A stretch of 64,000 nt of DNA from Streptomyces sp. NBC_01351 (GCF_036237315.1 NZ_CP108356.1:4779501-4843500); one strand, 5' to 3'. Shown: positions 33,315 to 42,709, numbered from the stretch's first letter. Translations and numbers: made by a program. Notes: generated from the sequence alone by a model not told the origin.

Positions 33315-33721
33315 CGCGCGAGCCGGACGCGGGAGGGCTGATGCCGGGGCGCTGATGCCGAAGCACGTCGATGCCGAAGCATGTCGATGTCAATCTCGAT
33401 GTCGATGTACTGATGTCGATGCGCTGACGCCGGCGCCTTTGGCATGGTGTGGTGGTGTTGTGCTGTGGTGTGTGGACGGTCCCGACGCCTTGCGGCGCCG
33501 GGACCGATCCTCCCCTGGCGACCTGGAGCCCCGAGCTCTCAAGGTCTTCCCCTTCGGACCGTCTTCCCCGATCGGCCCGCCTCCCTGTTGAAAGGATCTC
33601 CATCGGCAGCGGCGGCCAATCCTTGAGCAAGGTCACTCGAAAGAGCGGTGTTGTCGGCGAGAAGGCCGTTTTCGAATACGGGTTCGATAGTCTGGCCGGG
33701 AGCGAAGGGGGTGCATCTGCG
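33315..33721. other. 407-bp gap between dmdR1 and the hydrolase gene
   Basis: Holds a GATG/GTCGAT minisatellite (33349-33427) and probably the hydrolase promoter. A TTG at 33623 could start a longer hydrolase (33 more residues, SKVTRKSGVVGEKAVFEYG...). Otherwise nothing recognisable. Confidence 0.5.
33349..33427. repeat. GATG/GTCGAT minisatellite
   Basis: gatgccgaagca at 33354-33365 and 33370-33381, then irregular gatgtc/gtcgat units to 33427. It is clearly lower in GC than its surroundings. Not coding. Confidence 0.75.
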
Positions 33722-34612
33722 GTGGTACAGCGCATCGATGTGACAGGGCCCGACGGCGTGCGCCTGGCGGCCTGGGAGTTCCGCGACCCGGCCGCCGACC
33801 CGGGCTCCCGTCCTGCCGCCGAGTCGGACCCCCGCCCCGGGGTGCTGTTACTCCACGGTCTGATGGGCCGCGCCTTCCACTGGGCCTCCACCGCCCGCTG
33901 GCTCGGCGAACACCGCCGCGTGGTGGCCCTGGACCAGCGCGGCCACGGCCAGAGCGACCGCCCGCCCACCGGCCCCCACACGTACACGCGCGAGGCCTTC
34001 GTGGCCGACGCCGAGGCCGCCGTCGAGCAGCTCGGCCTCGCCCCCGTGACCCTGATCGGCCACTCCATGGGCGCCCTCACGGCCTGGCAGCTCGCCGCCC
34101 GCCGCCCGGACCTGGTCGAAGCCCTGGTCATCTGCGACATGCGCGCCTCGGCCCTCGGCGAAGCCTCCCAGCGCGAGTGGGAGGAGTGGTTCACCCGCTG
34201 GCCGCTGCCCTTCCCCACGCAGGATGCGGCCCGCCGCTGGTTCGGCGAGGACGACCCCCGCGTGGAACGCCCCGACCCGGGCCGCGGCGCCTTCTTCGCC
34301 GAGGTCATGCACGAGGCCCACGACGGCTGGTGGCCCCTCTTCTCCCGCCGCCAGATGCTGACGGCCCGCGAGACCTGGGTCCACGACGCCCACTGGGAGG
34401 AGCTGGCACAGGTCCGCTGCCCGACCCTGGTGGTCCGCGGCCTCGACGGCGAGCTGGGCCGCGCGGAAGCCCAGGAAATGGTCCGCGTCCTCCCGGCCGG
34501 CCGCTACGCCGAGATCCCGGACGCGGGCCACTACCTCCACTACGACCAACCGGCCGCCTGGCGCGCGGCCTTGGAGCCCTTCCTGGAGGGAATCAGAGCC
34601 GACGCACCCTGA
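33722..34612 (+). CDS. Alpha/beta hydrolase
   Basis: 296 residues from GTG 33722, which has AGGGGG ten bases before it; TTG 33623 is an alternative. The fold is clear: VLLLHGLMGRAFHW (oxyanion loop), ALDQRGHGQSDRP, the nucleophile elbow LIGHSMGALTAW (Ser), a late Asp region (VVRGLDGEL) and the catalytic His (DAGHYLHYDQP). It is a cytosolic esterase/lipase-type enzyme of unknown substrate. Confidence 0.87.
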   Translation: MVQRIDVTGPDGVRLAAWEFRDPAADPGSRPAAESDPRPGVLLLHGLMGRAFHWASTARWLGEHRRVVALDQRGHGQSDRPPTGPHTYTREAFVADAEAAVEQLGLAPVTLIGHSMGALTAWQLAARRPDLVEALVICDMRASALGEASQREWEEWFTRWPLPFPTQDAARRWFGEDDPRVERPDPGRGAFFAEVMHEAHDGWWPLFSRRQMLTARETWVHDAHWEELAQVRCPTLVVRGLDGELGRAEAQEMVRVLPAGRYAEIPDAGHYLHYDQPAAWRAALEPFLEGIRADAP

Positions 34613-34747
34613 CGGCCGAGGTGCACCGGCCGCCCGGTTCGCGGCCGCCCGCACGTGGCTCGCGCAGCGGCGGCCCACGCCGGCGGGCCTTCACCGCGGC
34701 GGCCCCGCGGCATGCCCGGCGCGGCAGGGCAGGCCCCGTGGCCGGGG

Positions 34748-35743
34748 CTACGACGAGTGCGGAAGCCAGCCGTGCTGTACCGCGCGGACGCCGAACTCGA
34801 AGCGGCTGGCAGCACCCAGACGTTCCATCAGGCCGTTGGCCAGGCGGCGGGCCGTACGAGGGGAGACCGCGAGGCGCTTGGCGATCGCCTCGTCCGTCAG
34901 GCCCTGGGCCAGCAGCCGGATCACCGTGGTCTCCTGCGGGGTGAGCGCGCTGTCGTCGCGCTCCTGTACGGCCCCGAGGGGCTGCGCGCCGGTCCAGACG
35001 TTCTCGAAGAGCGCGCACAGCGCCGTGAGCGTGCCGTTGCCGGTGAGGATGACCGCGCCCGCGGCGCTGTCGTCGCTGCTGACCGGGATGACCGCCGTGG
35101 TCCGGTCGAAGACCATCATGCGGGTCGGCAGGTCCGGGGCGGTCCGTACCTCGCCGCCGAGTTCGGACAGCCACGTCGCGTAGGCCACCGTGCTCTGGCT
35201 GTTGCGCACGCTGTCCTGGAAGAGGGACCGCATCCGCACGCCCCGGCTCAGCAGCGCCAAGTCGTTGGGTTTCGAGGCCTCCAGGGTGTGCGGCTGGTGG
35301 CCCCCGCCCGGGGCGAAGGTCATCAGCTCCGTCTGGAGCCCGTGGGCCAGGCCGGTGATCCTGGTCCGGATCTCGTCGAGGCCCAGCAGCTGCTCGACAC
35401 CCGGGCTGGTCGTGCCCGGGGTCAGGTCCGCGAACTCGGCGATGAGCTGCGCGGCGGCCGCGCGGGAGGCCTCGATGCGCAGCTGCTGGGCCGCCAGTTC
35501 GGCCTGCTGGCGGGCCATGAGGATTTCCATGCCGACCTCGGGTGAGACCGGGCGCAGTTCCCCGGCCTGCTCGTAGGACGGGCGGATCAGGGCCAGTTCG
35601 CTGAGCGTGTCGAGGCTGCGCCTGACGTCGGCTTCTGGCGTGCCCAGGCGCGCGGCAAGGGCCTTCGCCCCATCGCGCGGGTTGGCGAGCATGGCTCGGT
35701 AGACCGCTTCCGCGGTCGAGTCCAGGCCAAGAGTGGCTAGCAC
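34748..35743 (-). CDS. LuxR-type regulator with TrmB-like N-terminal winged helix
   Basis: 331 residues. An N-terminal TrmB/HTH-like segment (VYRAMLANPRDGAKALAARLG, TPEADVRRSLDTL) is followed by a coiled-coil-like stretch (residues ~75-105), a central ligand domain, and a C-terminal LuxR helix-turn-helix (LTPQETTVIRLLAQGLTDEAI, AKRLAVSPRTARRL). This architecture is common and largely uncharacterised in Streptomyces; some members control specialised metabolism. It diverges from the small gene at 35900. Confidence 0.85.
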   Translation of the reverse strand: MLATLGLDSTAEAVYRAMLANPRDGAKALAARLGTPEADVRRSLDTLSELALIRPSYEQAGELRPVSPEVGMEILMARQQAELAAQQLRIEASRAAAAQLIAEFADLTPGTTSPGVEQLLGLDEIRTRITGLAHGLQTELMTFAPGGGHQPHTLEASKPNDLALLSRGVRMRSLFQDSVRNSQSTVAYATWLSELGGEVRTAPDLPTRMMVFDRTTAVIPVSSDDSAAGAVILTGNGTLTALCALFENVWTGAQPLGAVQERDDSALTPQETTVIRLLAQGLTDEAIAKRLAVSPRTARRLANGLMERLGAASRFEFGVRAVQHGWLPHSS

Positions 35744-35899
35744 AGCGGTTCCCCCCGGTGTGAGCCTCGTTGATCAAGGTCGATTGCATCATCCCACGTG
35801 GGAGTGGGTGGGACCAGCATGTGGACGCTTCCGGCCAAGGCCCGAAGTGTCCTGAATGATTACTCCGATCCGGGACTGTCAGACGCCAGAGTTGAGCCC

Positions 35900-36274
35900 A
35901 TGTACCTCATCCACGTCGGCCTCAGGGCCCCCGCCGGTGGCGGGCAACTGCCCTCGAACACGGCGGAGTCGCTGCTCGCACTCGCGGAACTCACGGAAAC
36001 GGACGCAAACGGCCAGGTGGACCACGTGTCGGCGCACGCGCACGCGCTGCCCGACCCGGTCGCGGGCGTGTACGTCCTCGCGGAGGGCCTGGAGGCGGCC
36101 GAGCGGGCCGCGGAGGCCCTCTGCCGGCGTGCGGTCGAGGAGCTGCCGGCCCTGAGCGGCTGGACGGTCACCCGGGTCGGGGCCCCGCTCGTCGCGCCGT
36201 ACTACGAGCAGCTCCTGCGGTCCTCTTCCGGCCTCGCTGGACGGATTGGGACAGGGCCGTTTCCGTCCACCTGA
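35900..36274 (+). CDS. Conserved small protein of unknown function
   Basis: 124 residues from ATG 35900. YLIHVGLRAPAGGGQLPSNT begins the protein; the body (VYVLAEGLEAAERAAEALCR and VEELPALSGWTVTRVGAPL) suggests a small alpha/beta domain. A longer frame upstream to 35798 lacks codon bias. No signal peptide. It diverges from the LuxR-type regulator, which may control it. Confidence 0.65.
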   Translation: MYLIHVGLRAPAGGGQLPSNTAESLLALAELTETDANGQVDHVSAHAHALPDPVAGVYVLAEGLEAAERAAEALCRRAVEELPALSGWTVTRVGAPLVAPYYEQLLRSSSGLAGRIGTGPFPST

Positions 36275-36426
36275 AAGCCCTTCCAACCCGCTTGAGCTGC
36301 GACGAAGCTAGTGATCGCCGGCAGGGAGCAACACGAAAACCCAGCAGGCAACACCGGCCGAAGCGTCACCGCGGGACGCGAGACCGGACGACCCGATCGC
36401 CATAGCTCACGTAAAGGACCACTCCC

Positions 36427-36591
36427 ATGCTGCGCAACCGTCTCTCCAAGGCCGCCGCGGTCACCGCCCTCACCCTCGCCGCCCTCACCCCCGCCATGGC
36501 GGGTCAGGTCACCGCCGACGAGACCCGCGTCACCGCCACCACCGCATGGGAGACCGCCCCGGCCGGCAAGTTCACCACCGCCTGGGAGTAG
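36427..36591 (+). CDS. Small secreted peptide (54 residues)
   Basis: ATG 36427 with AAAGGA nine bases upstream. Residues 1-31 form a Sec signal peptide (MLRNRLSKAAAVTALTLAAL, then TPAMAGQVTA). The mature peptide is only ~23 residues and contains the motif TTAWE twice at 11-residue spacing, ending in AWE. It stands just upstream of two secreted cell-wall hydrolases. Third-position GC bias is strong. Not recognised; a signalling or structural peptide is possible. Confidence 0.7.
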   Translation: MLRNRLSKAAAVTALTLAALTPAMAGQVTADETRVTATTAWETAPAGKFTTAWE

Positions 36592-36874
36592 CCGGCCCGG
36601 CCCGGCCCCGCCAAGGCCGTCGCCAAGGCCGCCGCCAAGGCCCCGCCGACACCGCACCACCACGAACTTCACCGCACCACCCCGCACTTCACGCCCCACC
36701 CCGAACGTCACGCACCACCCAGGGCCCCCGTCCGCCGGCCTGACAGCTGCTCCTGCAGGGCAGCCGTCCTCCGCCGCCACGGCGCGCTCGACCTCTTCCG
36801 GCCTGCATACAGGCCCACCTGCGGTAGTCCGCAGCACTCACCAGACTTCCCGAAACGCCCACAGGAGCTTCGCC

Positions 36875-38506
36875 ATGTCCCGATTCAAGACCATCGCCAT
36901 CCGCATCGCCTCCAGCTCGGCCCTGGCCGCGACCGCCTTCACCATGGTCACCGCCGCCCCGGCCCACGCCGCGTCCCTCGGCGACAGCATCGCGGCGACG
37001 GCCCGCGCCGAGAACGGCAACGGAGCCTGCGCCCACGGCGGTTACGTCGGCGGACCCAACCAGAACACCAGCTGTGTGGGCGGCCGGACGGCGCACGCCT
37101 GGTGCGCCGACTTCGCCGGCTGGGTCTGGGCCCGCAACGGAGTCAAGAACCTGGGCACCCTGACCGACGCGGCGCTGTCCTTCTACACCTACGGCGACAA
37201 GTACGGCACCCTCTCCCAGACCCCGCACGTCGGCGACGCCGTGGTCTTCAACTACGGCGGCAGCTACACCGACGACCACGTGGCCCTCGTCACCGGCTTC
37301 GACGGCACCACCGTCACCTTCACCGGCGGCAACCAGGGCGGCGGCGCCGGCATCGTCAGCACCAACAGCACCCGCAGCTGGCACGTCGGCCAGATCCCGT
37401 GGGGCAGCCAGCGGATCAGCGGCTACATCTCGCCCGCCGGAAGCAACGCCCCCTCCTACCCGAGCCCCGCTTCGCTGCCCGCCGGCACGCTGGTGAAGTC
37501 GCCGAGCGGTCCCGCCGTCAAGGTGATGATCGAGGGTGCCGGCGTCCCGGTCGCCGCCTCCGACGTCACCCCGGGCAAGTACGACCTGAGCAAGATCGTC
37601 ACGGTCGACGACTCGGCCTTCCGGTCCCTGGCGAGCGCCCCGCCGGCCGGCACCGTGGTCCACGACCAGGCCGGCGGCCTCGACCGCTACGTCGTGATCG
37701 ACGGCGCCGCGCTCAAGATCGGCGCCGCGGACTGGACGGAGGGCGGCTACAACGTCCGCCGTGACATGGGCGTCCCGTCCGCCTGGCTGAACGAGGCCAA
37801 GCAGCGCAACGTGGCCTCCGGTCTCGTGGTGATGGACCAGACCGGCAAGGACCCGTCCCGCTACGTGATGGTCGACGGTGCGGCGCTGCACATCTCCGCC
37901 GCGGAGTGGACGGCCGACAAGTACAACGAGCGGATGCTGCTGGGCGTCCCCGGCGAGTGGCTGAAGGCGGCCACGGCCAAGGCCCCGGGCAACGGCTTCG
38001 TCGTGATGAACCAGAACGAGCAGGACCCGGCCCGCTACCTGATGGTCAACGGCGCGGCGCTGCACATCTCCGGCGCCGAGTGGACGGCCCAGGGGTACGA
38101 CCAGCGGATGCTGCTGGGCGTCCCCGGAACGTGGCTGGCCTCGTCCGTGGCCAAGCAGATCCCCAACGGCACCGTCATCAAGGACGCTTCCGGCGGTGAC
38201 GCCTCCGTCTTCGTGATGGCCGGCGGTAAGGCCGTCAGCCTGACCTACGCGGACTTCACCGGCCTCGGCTACGACAAGCGTCCGCTGGAGGGCGTCCCGA
38301 CCGCCTGGCTGACCTCGGCGAAGACCAAGGCGGCGCCGGCCGACGGCACGATGCTGCTCTCGCAGGACAGCAACACCGTCTGGGAGGTCGTGTCCGGCAA
38401 GAAGCGGGCGATGACGGCCGACGAGTTCGGCGTCGGCAAGCGCAGCTTCGACGACGTGGTCTCCGTCCCGGTGGCCTTCACGGCGTCCCTGCCGAACGCC
38501 GTCTGA
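36875..38506 (+). CDS. Secreted CHAP-domain peptidoglycan hydrolase with six C-terminal repeats
   Basis: 543 residues from ATG 36875 (AGGAG upstream). Signal peptide ends at AAPAHA. The CHAP domain (residues ~35-190) has the catalytic Cys77 (AWCADFAGWVW) and His135 (DDHVALVTGF), so it is probably an N-acetylmuramoyl-L-alanine amidase or endopeptidase. From about residue 205 follow six ~55-residue repeats, each of the form GTVV...D/SRYVV.DGAALKI...W...GY..R..MGVP..WL. The same module is attached to the Rpf enzyme encoded next. The module probably binds the wall or another surface ligand. Confidence 0.9.
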   Translation: MSRFKTIAIRIASSSALAATAFTMVTAAPAHAASLGDSIAATARAENGNGACAHGGYVGGPNQNTSCVGGRTAHAWCADFAGWVWARNGVKNLGTLTDAALSFYTYGDKYGTLSQTPHVGDAVVFNYGGSYTDDHVALVTGFDGTTVTFTGGNQGGGAGIVSTNSTRSWHVGQIPWGSQRISGYISPAGSNAPSYPSPASLPAGTLVKSPSGPAVKVMIEGAGVPVAASDVTPGKYDLSKIVTVDDSAFRSLASAPPAGTVVHDQAGGLDRYVVIDGAALKIGAADWTEGGYNVRRDMGVPSAWLNEAKQRNVASGLVVMDQTGKDPSRYVMVDGAALHISAAEWTADKYNERMLLGVPGEWLKAATAKAPGNGFVVMNQNEQDPARYLMVNGAALHISGAEWTAQGYDQRMLLGVPGTWLASSVAKQIPNGTVIKDASGGDASVFVMAGGKAVSLTYADFTGLGYDKRPLEGVPTAWLTSAKTKAAPADGTMLLSQDSNTVWEVVSGKKRAMTADEFGVGKRSFDDVVSVPVAFTASLPNAV

Positions 38507-38550
38507 CCCTCCCGGCCCGTCGCCTGACGCGTCACCCGAGCACCGCCCCC

Positions 38551-38583
38551 CGAGCCGCCCGGCCTCACCGGCCGGGCGGCTCG
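38551..38583 (+). terminator. Terminator hairpin after the CHAP gene
   Basis: Perfect 14-bp arms (38551-38564 / 38570-38583), TCACC loop, 45 bp downstream of the stop at 38506 and 96 bp before the Rpf start, so the two hydrolases have separate promoters. Confidence 0.85.
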
Positions 38584-38678
38584 GGCCTGCTCAGCCCCGC
38601 CGCAGCGGCCATCGCGCCGACCAGGCCGCCCCGCAGCCGCCGCCCCGCCGCCCCGCAGACACCCCGAGGAACCCACCC

Positions 38679-39938
38679 ATGAGCTCCGCCGCCCGCAAGA
38701 AGTCCGTACTCGCCGTCACCGCCACCGCCCTGCTGGCCGTCGCCGCTCCGCTCGTGACCGGCACCCCCGCCTCGGCCGCGTCCGTCGCCACCTGGGACAA
38801 GGTCGCCTCCTGCGAATCGACCAACAACTGGCAGGCGATCGACGCGACCGGCACCCACTTCGGCGGCCTCCAGTTCTCCCAGCAGACCTGGTCCGGCTTC
38901 GGCGGACTCGCCTACGCCTCCCGCGCCGACCGGGCCACCAAAGAGCAGCAGATCCGGATAGCCGAGAAGGTCCTCGCGGTACAGGGCGAGCGGGCCTGGC
39001 CGTACTGCGGCCCGAAGTACAACCTGGGCGCCGACCACGCCGACCCGTACCCGGCCGCCCCGACCTACCCGAACCCCGCCTCGCTGGCCTCCGGCACCCT
39101 CGTCAAGTCGCCGAACGGCGCCGCGGTGAAGGTGATGATCGAGGGAGCGGGCCTCCCCGTGGCGGCCTCCGACGTCGGCCCCGACCACTACGACCTCGGC
39201 AAGATCGTGCTGATCGAGGACTCGGCCTTCCGCAACCTGCCCGTCGCCCCGCCGGCCGGCACCGTGGTCCACGACGAGGCCGGCGGCACCAGCCGCTACG
39301 TGGTGATCGACGGCGCCGCCCTGAAGATCGGCGGCGCGGACTGGACGGAGGGCGGCTACAACGTCCGCCGCGACATGGGCGTCCCGACCTCCTGGCTGCA
39401 GAGCGCGGTGCAGCGCACCGTGACCGACGGCATCGTCGTGATGAACCAGACCGGGCAGGACGCGTCGCGCTACGTGATGGTCAACGGCTCGGCACTGCAC
39501 ATCTCGGCCGCCGAGTGGACGGCGAACGGCTACAACCAGCGGGCGCTGATGGGCGTCCCGGGCGAGTGGCTGGCCGGGGCCGCCGCACGGCAGCTGCCGA
39601 ACGGCAGCGTCGTGAAGGACGCCTCGGGCGCGGACCCGAGCGTGTTCGTGATGGCCGGCGGCAAGGCCGTCTCGCTCGCCTACGCCGACTTCACCGGCCT
39701 CGGCTACGACAAGCGCCCCCTGGAGTCCGTCCCGGGCACCTGGCTCGCCTCGGCGAAGACCAAGGCGGCGCCGGCCGACGGCACGATGCTGCTCTCGCAG
39801 GACAGCAACACCGTCTGGGAGGTCGTGTCCGGCAAGAAGCGGGCCATGAAGGCCGACGAGTTCGGCGCCGGCAAGCGCAGCTTCGACGACGTGGTCTCCG
39901 TCCCGGCCGCCTTCACCGCCGCGCTGCCGACGGTCTGA
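38679..39938 (+). CDS. Resuscitation-promoting factor (Rpf) transglycosylase with five C-terminal repeats
   Basis: 419 residues; GAGGAA precedes ATG 38679. The signal peptide ends ASAA. The Rpf domain (residues ~36-115) has WDKVASCESTNNW with catalytic Glu46, the partner cysteine in AWPYCG and the family motif FGGLQFSQQTW. Rpf proteins are lytic transglycosylases needed for spore germination. The rest is five ~55-residue repeats nearly identical to those of the upstream CHAP protein; the last ~100 bp of shared repeat are identical at the DNA level. LysM or G5 domains usual in other Rpfs are absent. Confidence 0.93.
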   Translation: MSSAARKKSVLAVTATALLAVAAPLVTGTPASAASVATWDKVASCESTNNWQAIDATGTHFGGLQFSQQTWSGFGGLAYASRADRATKEQQIRIAEKVLAVQGERAWPYCGPKYNLGADHADPYPAAPTYPNPASLASGTLVKSPNGAAVKVMIEGAGLPVAASDVGPDHYDLGKIVLIEDSAFRNLPVAPPAGTVVHDEAGGTSRYVVIDGAALKIGGADWTEGGYNVRRDMGVPTSWLQSAVQRTVTDGIVVMNQTGQDASRYVMVNGSALHISAAEWTANGYNQRALMGVPGEWLAGAAARQLPNGSVVKDASGADPSVFVMAGGKAVSLAYADFTGLGYDKRPLESVPGTWLASAKTKAAPADGTMLLSQDSNTVWEVVSGKKRAMKADEFGAGKRSFDDVVSVPAAFTAALPTV

Positions 39939-39964
39939 TCCGCCCCCCACACCCCGATTACGAC

Positions 39965-40008
39965 GAAGGGCCGGTCTCCACTCCCGAGGGAGCGAAGACC
40001 GGCCCTTC
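39965..40008. terminator. Bidirectional terminator between Rpf and ABC permease genes
   Basis: 13-bp perfect arms (39965-39977 / 39996-40008) with a nested CTCC/GGAG hairpin, between converging stops at 39938 and 40037. Confidence 0.87.
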
Positions 40009-40036
40009 ACGCCGTCCCGCGCGAGCGGGCGGCAAC

Positions 40037-41728
40037 TCAGCCCTTGCTGACCGCCAGCAGGATCTCCGGCAGCTTCCGCACCACCGTCGGCGCCGCCAGC
40101 CGCAGGCCCACCCAGGCGGCCAGGGCGCCCCAGGCCGCTCCCGCCGGGAGCAGGAGCCAGCCGACGGACTGCTGGTCCGTCACGCTGAACCAGATCGTCG
40201 TGGCGATCACCGGGGCGCAGACCAGCGCCGAGCCGAGCATCCCGGCGAAGATCCCGCCCCAGGCGAGCCCCCCTTGCCCCGGCGCGACGTTCTTGAAGGC
40301 GCCGTCCGTCGGGATCGAGTACGGGAAGTGCGCCGAGGCCAGCGCGCCGGTGCACAGCATCGAGCCCAGCAGGGCCAGCGCCAGCCCCAGGGCGGCCGGG
40401 AAGCCGGTCCAGTCGCCGACCAGGGCGGCCGTGACCACCGTGACGAGGATCGTGTACGGGACGGTGACCAGGGCCAGCGCGCCGGCCCGGGCGCGCAGTT
40501 CCACGTACGCGTCACGCCGGGTCGAGATGGTCTGCGCGACCATCCAGAAGGCGGAGGTGTCCTGCCCGAACTGGTTGTACATCTGCATGCCCAGCATGCC
40601 CGCGCCGAAGCAGGCGAGGTAGACGGAGCCGGTGCCCTGGAGGGCGTTGAAGACCGGGACGATCAGGCCGATCGCCAGCGCGGTCACCCAGGCGGACTTC
40701 GTCTTCGGGTCGCGCACGGCGTAGCGCAGGCTGCGCTGCACGGTCGCGCCGGTGCGCCCGCCCGGCAGGAGCGACCAGATGCCGCCGCCCGTGCCGCGGT
40801 CCTTCTCCGGCTTGGCGGCCGCGATGGTCGAGCCGTCCGGGGTGACCATCAGCTTGGTCAGGCTGCGCTCCCAGAACCAGAGCAGCCCGGCCAGCGCCGC
40901 CAGCGTCAGGGCCAGTTGGGCCGCCGCGAGGCCGTAGGAGCCCTCGCTCGCGGAGTCCACCATGCCGACGGCCGTCGCGGGAGGCAGCCACCGCACGACC
41001 TCCTCGACCGGCTCCAGCCGGCTGAGACCGCCCGCCTCGAACAGCCGCTGACTGGCGAAGTTCGCCGTCTGCGCACCCACCGCGATCAGCAGCCCGCTCA
41101 GCAGCGCGAGATCACGCCCCTTGCGGCTGGTCAGCAGCCGTACGTTCGCCGTGGCCACCGCGCGGGCCAGGGCCACGCAGCCGAGGATCAGGAGGGGGAC
41201 CGCCACCACCGCGGCGGCGATGCCCGCGCCGCCCTGCGCGACCGCCACCACCGAGCCGACGGCCAGGCACAGCGTGAACAGCGGCCCGATGCCGACGAGC
41301 GAGGAGGCGAGCAGGGCCCGTACGAGGGGACGCGGGCGCAGCGGCAGCATGACCAGCCGGCTCGGGTCGAGGGTCTCGTCGCCGGTCGGGAAGAACAGCG
41401 GCATGAAGGCCCAGCAGAGCGCGAGGATCGCGGCGAGCAGGACGACGACGGTGCCCGCGTGGGCGTGGCCGCGCAGCAGGGCGAGGCCGAGCGTGAGGAA
41501 GAAGCCGACGACGAGGGTGAAGGCCAGGGTGCCGAACCAGGCGGCCTTGCGCTTCGAGTTGCCCTTCAGCCCGTTGCGCAGCAGCGACAGCTTGAGCCGG
41601 ACGAAGATCCGGGTCAGCGGAACCGGAGCGGCGGAAGCGGTCGAAGTGGCCGAAGCCGCGGGAGGAGCGGAAGGAGCGGAAGGAGAGCCGGCAGAGGCAG
41701 CAGTGACGCGTGCGGCGTCGGCGCTCAT
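40037..41728 (-). CDS. ABC transporter permease
   Basis: 563 residues from ATG 41728, overlapping the ATPase stop by four bases. After a ~40-residue Ser/Ala/Pro-rich N-terminus, about 12 hydrophobic segments are visible, for example WFGTLAFTLVVGFFLTLGLA and WGALAAWVGLRLA. It is a large single permease, as in the ABC-2-like exporters of high-GC Gram-positives. It pairs with the ATPase encoded first. The substrate cannot be told. Confidence 0.87.
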   Translation of the reverse strand: MSADAARVTAASAGSPSAPSAPPAASATSTASAAPVPLTRIFVRLKLSLLRNGLKGNSKRKAAWFGTLAFTLVVGFFLTLGLALLRGHAHAGTVVVLLAAILALCWAFMPLFFPTGDETLDPSRLVMLPLRPRPLVRALLASSLVGIGPLFTLCLAVGSVVAVAQGGAGIAAAVVAVPLLILGCVALARAVATANVRLLTSRKGRDLALLSGLLIAVGAQTANFASQRLFEAGGLSRLEPVEEVVRWLPPATAVGMVDSASEGSYGLAAAQLALTLAALAGLLWFWERSLTKLMVTPDGSTIAAAKPEKDRGTGGGIWSLLPGGRTGATVQRSLRYAVRDPKTKSAWVTALAIGLIVPVFNALQGTGSVYLACFGAGMLGMQMYNQFGQDTSAFWMVAQTISTRRDAYVELRARAGALALVTVPYTILVTVVTAALVGDWTGFPAALGLALALLGSMLCTGALASAHFPYSIPTDGAFKNVAPGQGGLAWGGIFAGMLGSALVCAPVIATTIWFSVTDQQSVGWLLLPAGAAWGALAAWVGLRLAAPTVVRKLPEILLAVSKG

Positions 41729-42567
41729 CGCGCGCCCGCCCCGGAGCCGCCGCCGAGCCACTCCAGCGAGTCCCCGGCCGCGTCGCGCCCGTGCGCGCCG
41801 ACCAGTTCGAGGAAGGCGGCCTGGAGGGAGGGCGCGGAGCCCCGTACGTCGGCCAGCGGGCCCGCGGCGCGGATGCGTCCGGCGGCCATCACCGCCACCC
41901 AGTCGCACAGCGACTCGACGAGCTCCATCACGTGGGAGGAGAAGACGACGGTGGCGCCGGAGGCGGTGTAACGTTCCAGCACCCCGCGGATGGTCTGCGC
42001 GGACACCGGGTCGACACCCTCGAACGGTTCGTCCAGGAAGAGCACTTCGGGGTTGTGCAGCAGCGCGGCCGCCAGCCCGATCTTCTTCCGCATGCCCGTC
42101 GAGTAGTCCACGACCAGCTTGTGCTGCGAACCGGCGAGGTCGAGCACCTCCAGCAGCTGCGTCGCCCGCTTGTCGGTCTCCTCGCCCGGCAGCCCGCGCA
42201 AGCGGCCCATGTAACCGAGCAGTTCGCGCCCCGACAGCCGCTCGAAGAGCCGCAGCCCCTCCGGCAGGACGCCGATCCGCGACTTCACCTCGACCGGGTC
42301 CGCCCACACGTCGCGGCCGGCGACGAAGACCCGCCCCATGTCCGGGCGCAGCAGCCCCGTCACCATCGACAGCGTCGTCGTCTTGCCGGCGCCATTGGGG
42401 CCGACGAGACCGATGAACTTGCCCGCGGGCAGCTCCAAGTCGACGCCGGAGACGGCGACCTGGTCCCCGAACCGCTTCCACAGACCTTCCACCCGCACGG
42501 CGGACGGCGCGGATCGCGCGCCATCCGTCCCGTACGTCCCGCCCGTCGCATCTGCCTGGTCCGGCAT
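41725..42567 (-). CDS. ABC transporter ATP-binding protein
   Basis: 280 residues. Walker A GPNGAGKTTT, signature YSTGM, Walker B VLFLDEPFEG and the switch His in VVFSSHVMEL are all present. A ~20-residue Gly/Ser/Thr N-terminal tail precedes the domain. It powers the permease encoded by the overlapping downstream gene; the DrrA/CcmA-type sequence suggests export. Confidence 0.92.
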   Translation of the reverse strand: MPDQADATGGTYGTDGARSAPSAVRVEGLWKRFGDQVAVSGVDLELPAGKFIGLVGPNGAGKTTTLSMVTGLLRPDMGRVFVAGRDVWADPVEVKSRIGVLPEGLRLFERLSGRELLGYMGRLRGLPGEETDKRATQLLEVLDLAGSQHKLVVDYSTGMRKKIGLAAALLHNPEVLFLDEPFEGVDPVSAQTIRGVLERYTASGATVVFSSHVMELVESLCDWVAVMAAGRIRAAGPLADVRGSAPSLQAAFLELVGAHGRDAAGDSLEWLGGGSGAGAR

Positions 42568-42709
42568 GTGCGCCTGCCTCTCTCCACGTCCCCGTTTGGT
42601 CGTACTGGTCGTACTGGTCGTTCTGTCCTCACCATAGGAGGAGGGGGAGAGGCGTGAGCAGTTACTTATGTCATGAGTTCCCGGGGCAAACGCGCAGTAC
42701 AGGCAACCG

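Noticed and set aside
36592..36874. Possible c-di-AMP (ydaO-type) riboswitch upstream of the CHAP gene
   Set aside because: Rpf genes in Streptomyces can have this riboswitch, but I could not find its conserved core here or in 38507-38678.
42597..42625. gtactggtc tandem repeat before the ABC ATPase gene
   Set aside because: Only about three 9-bp units; probably chance or minor slippage and not placed as a regulatory site.
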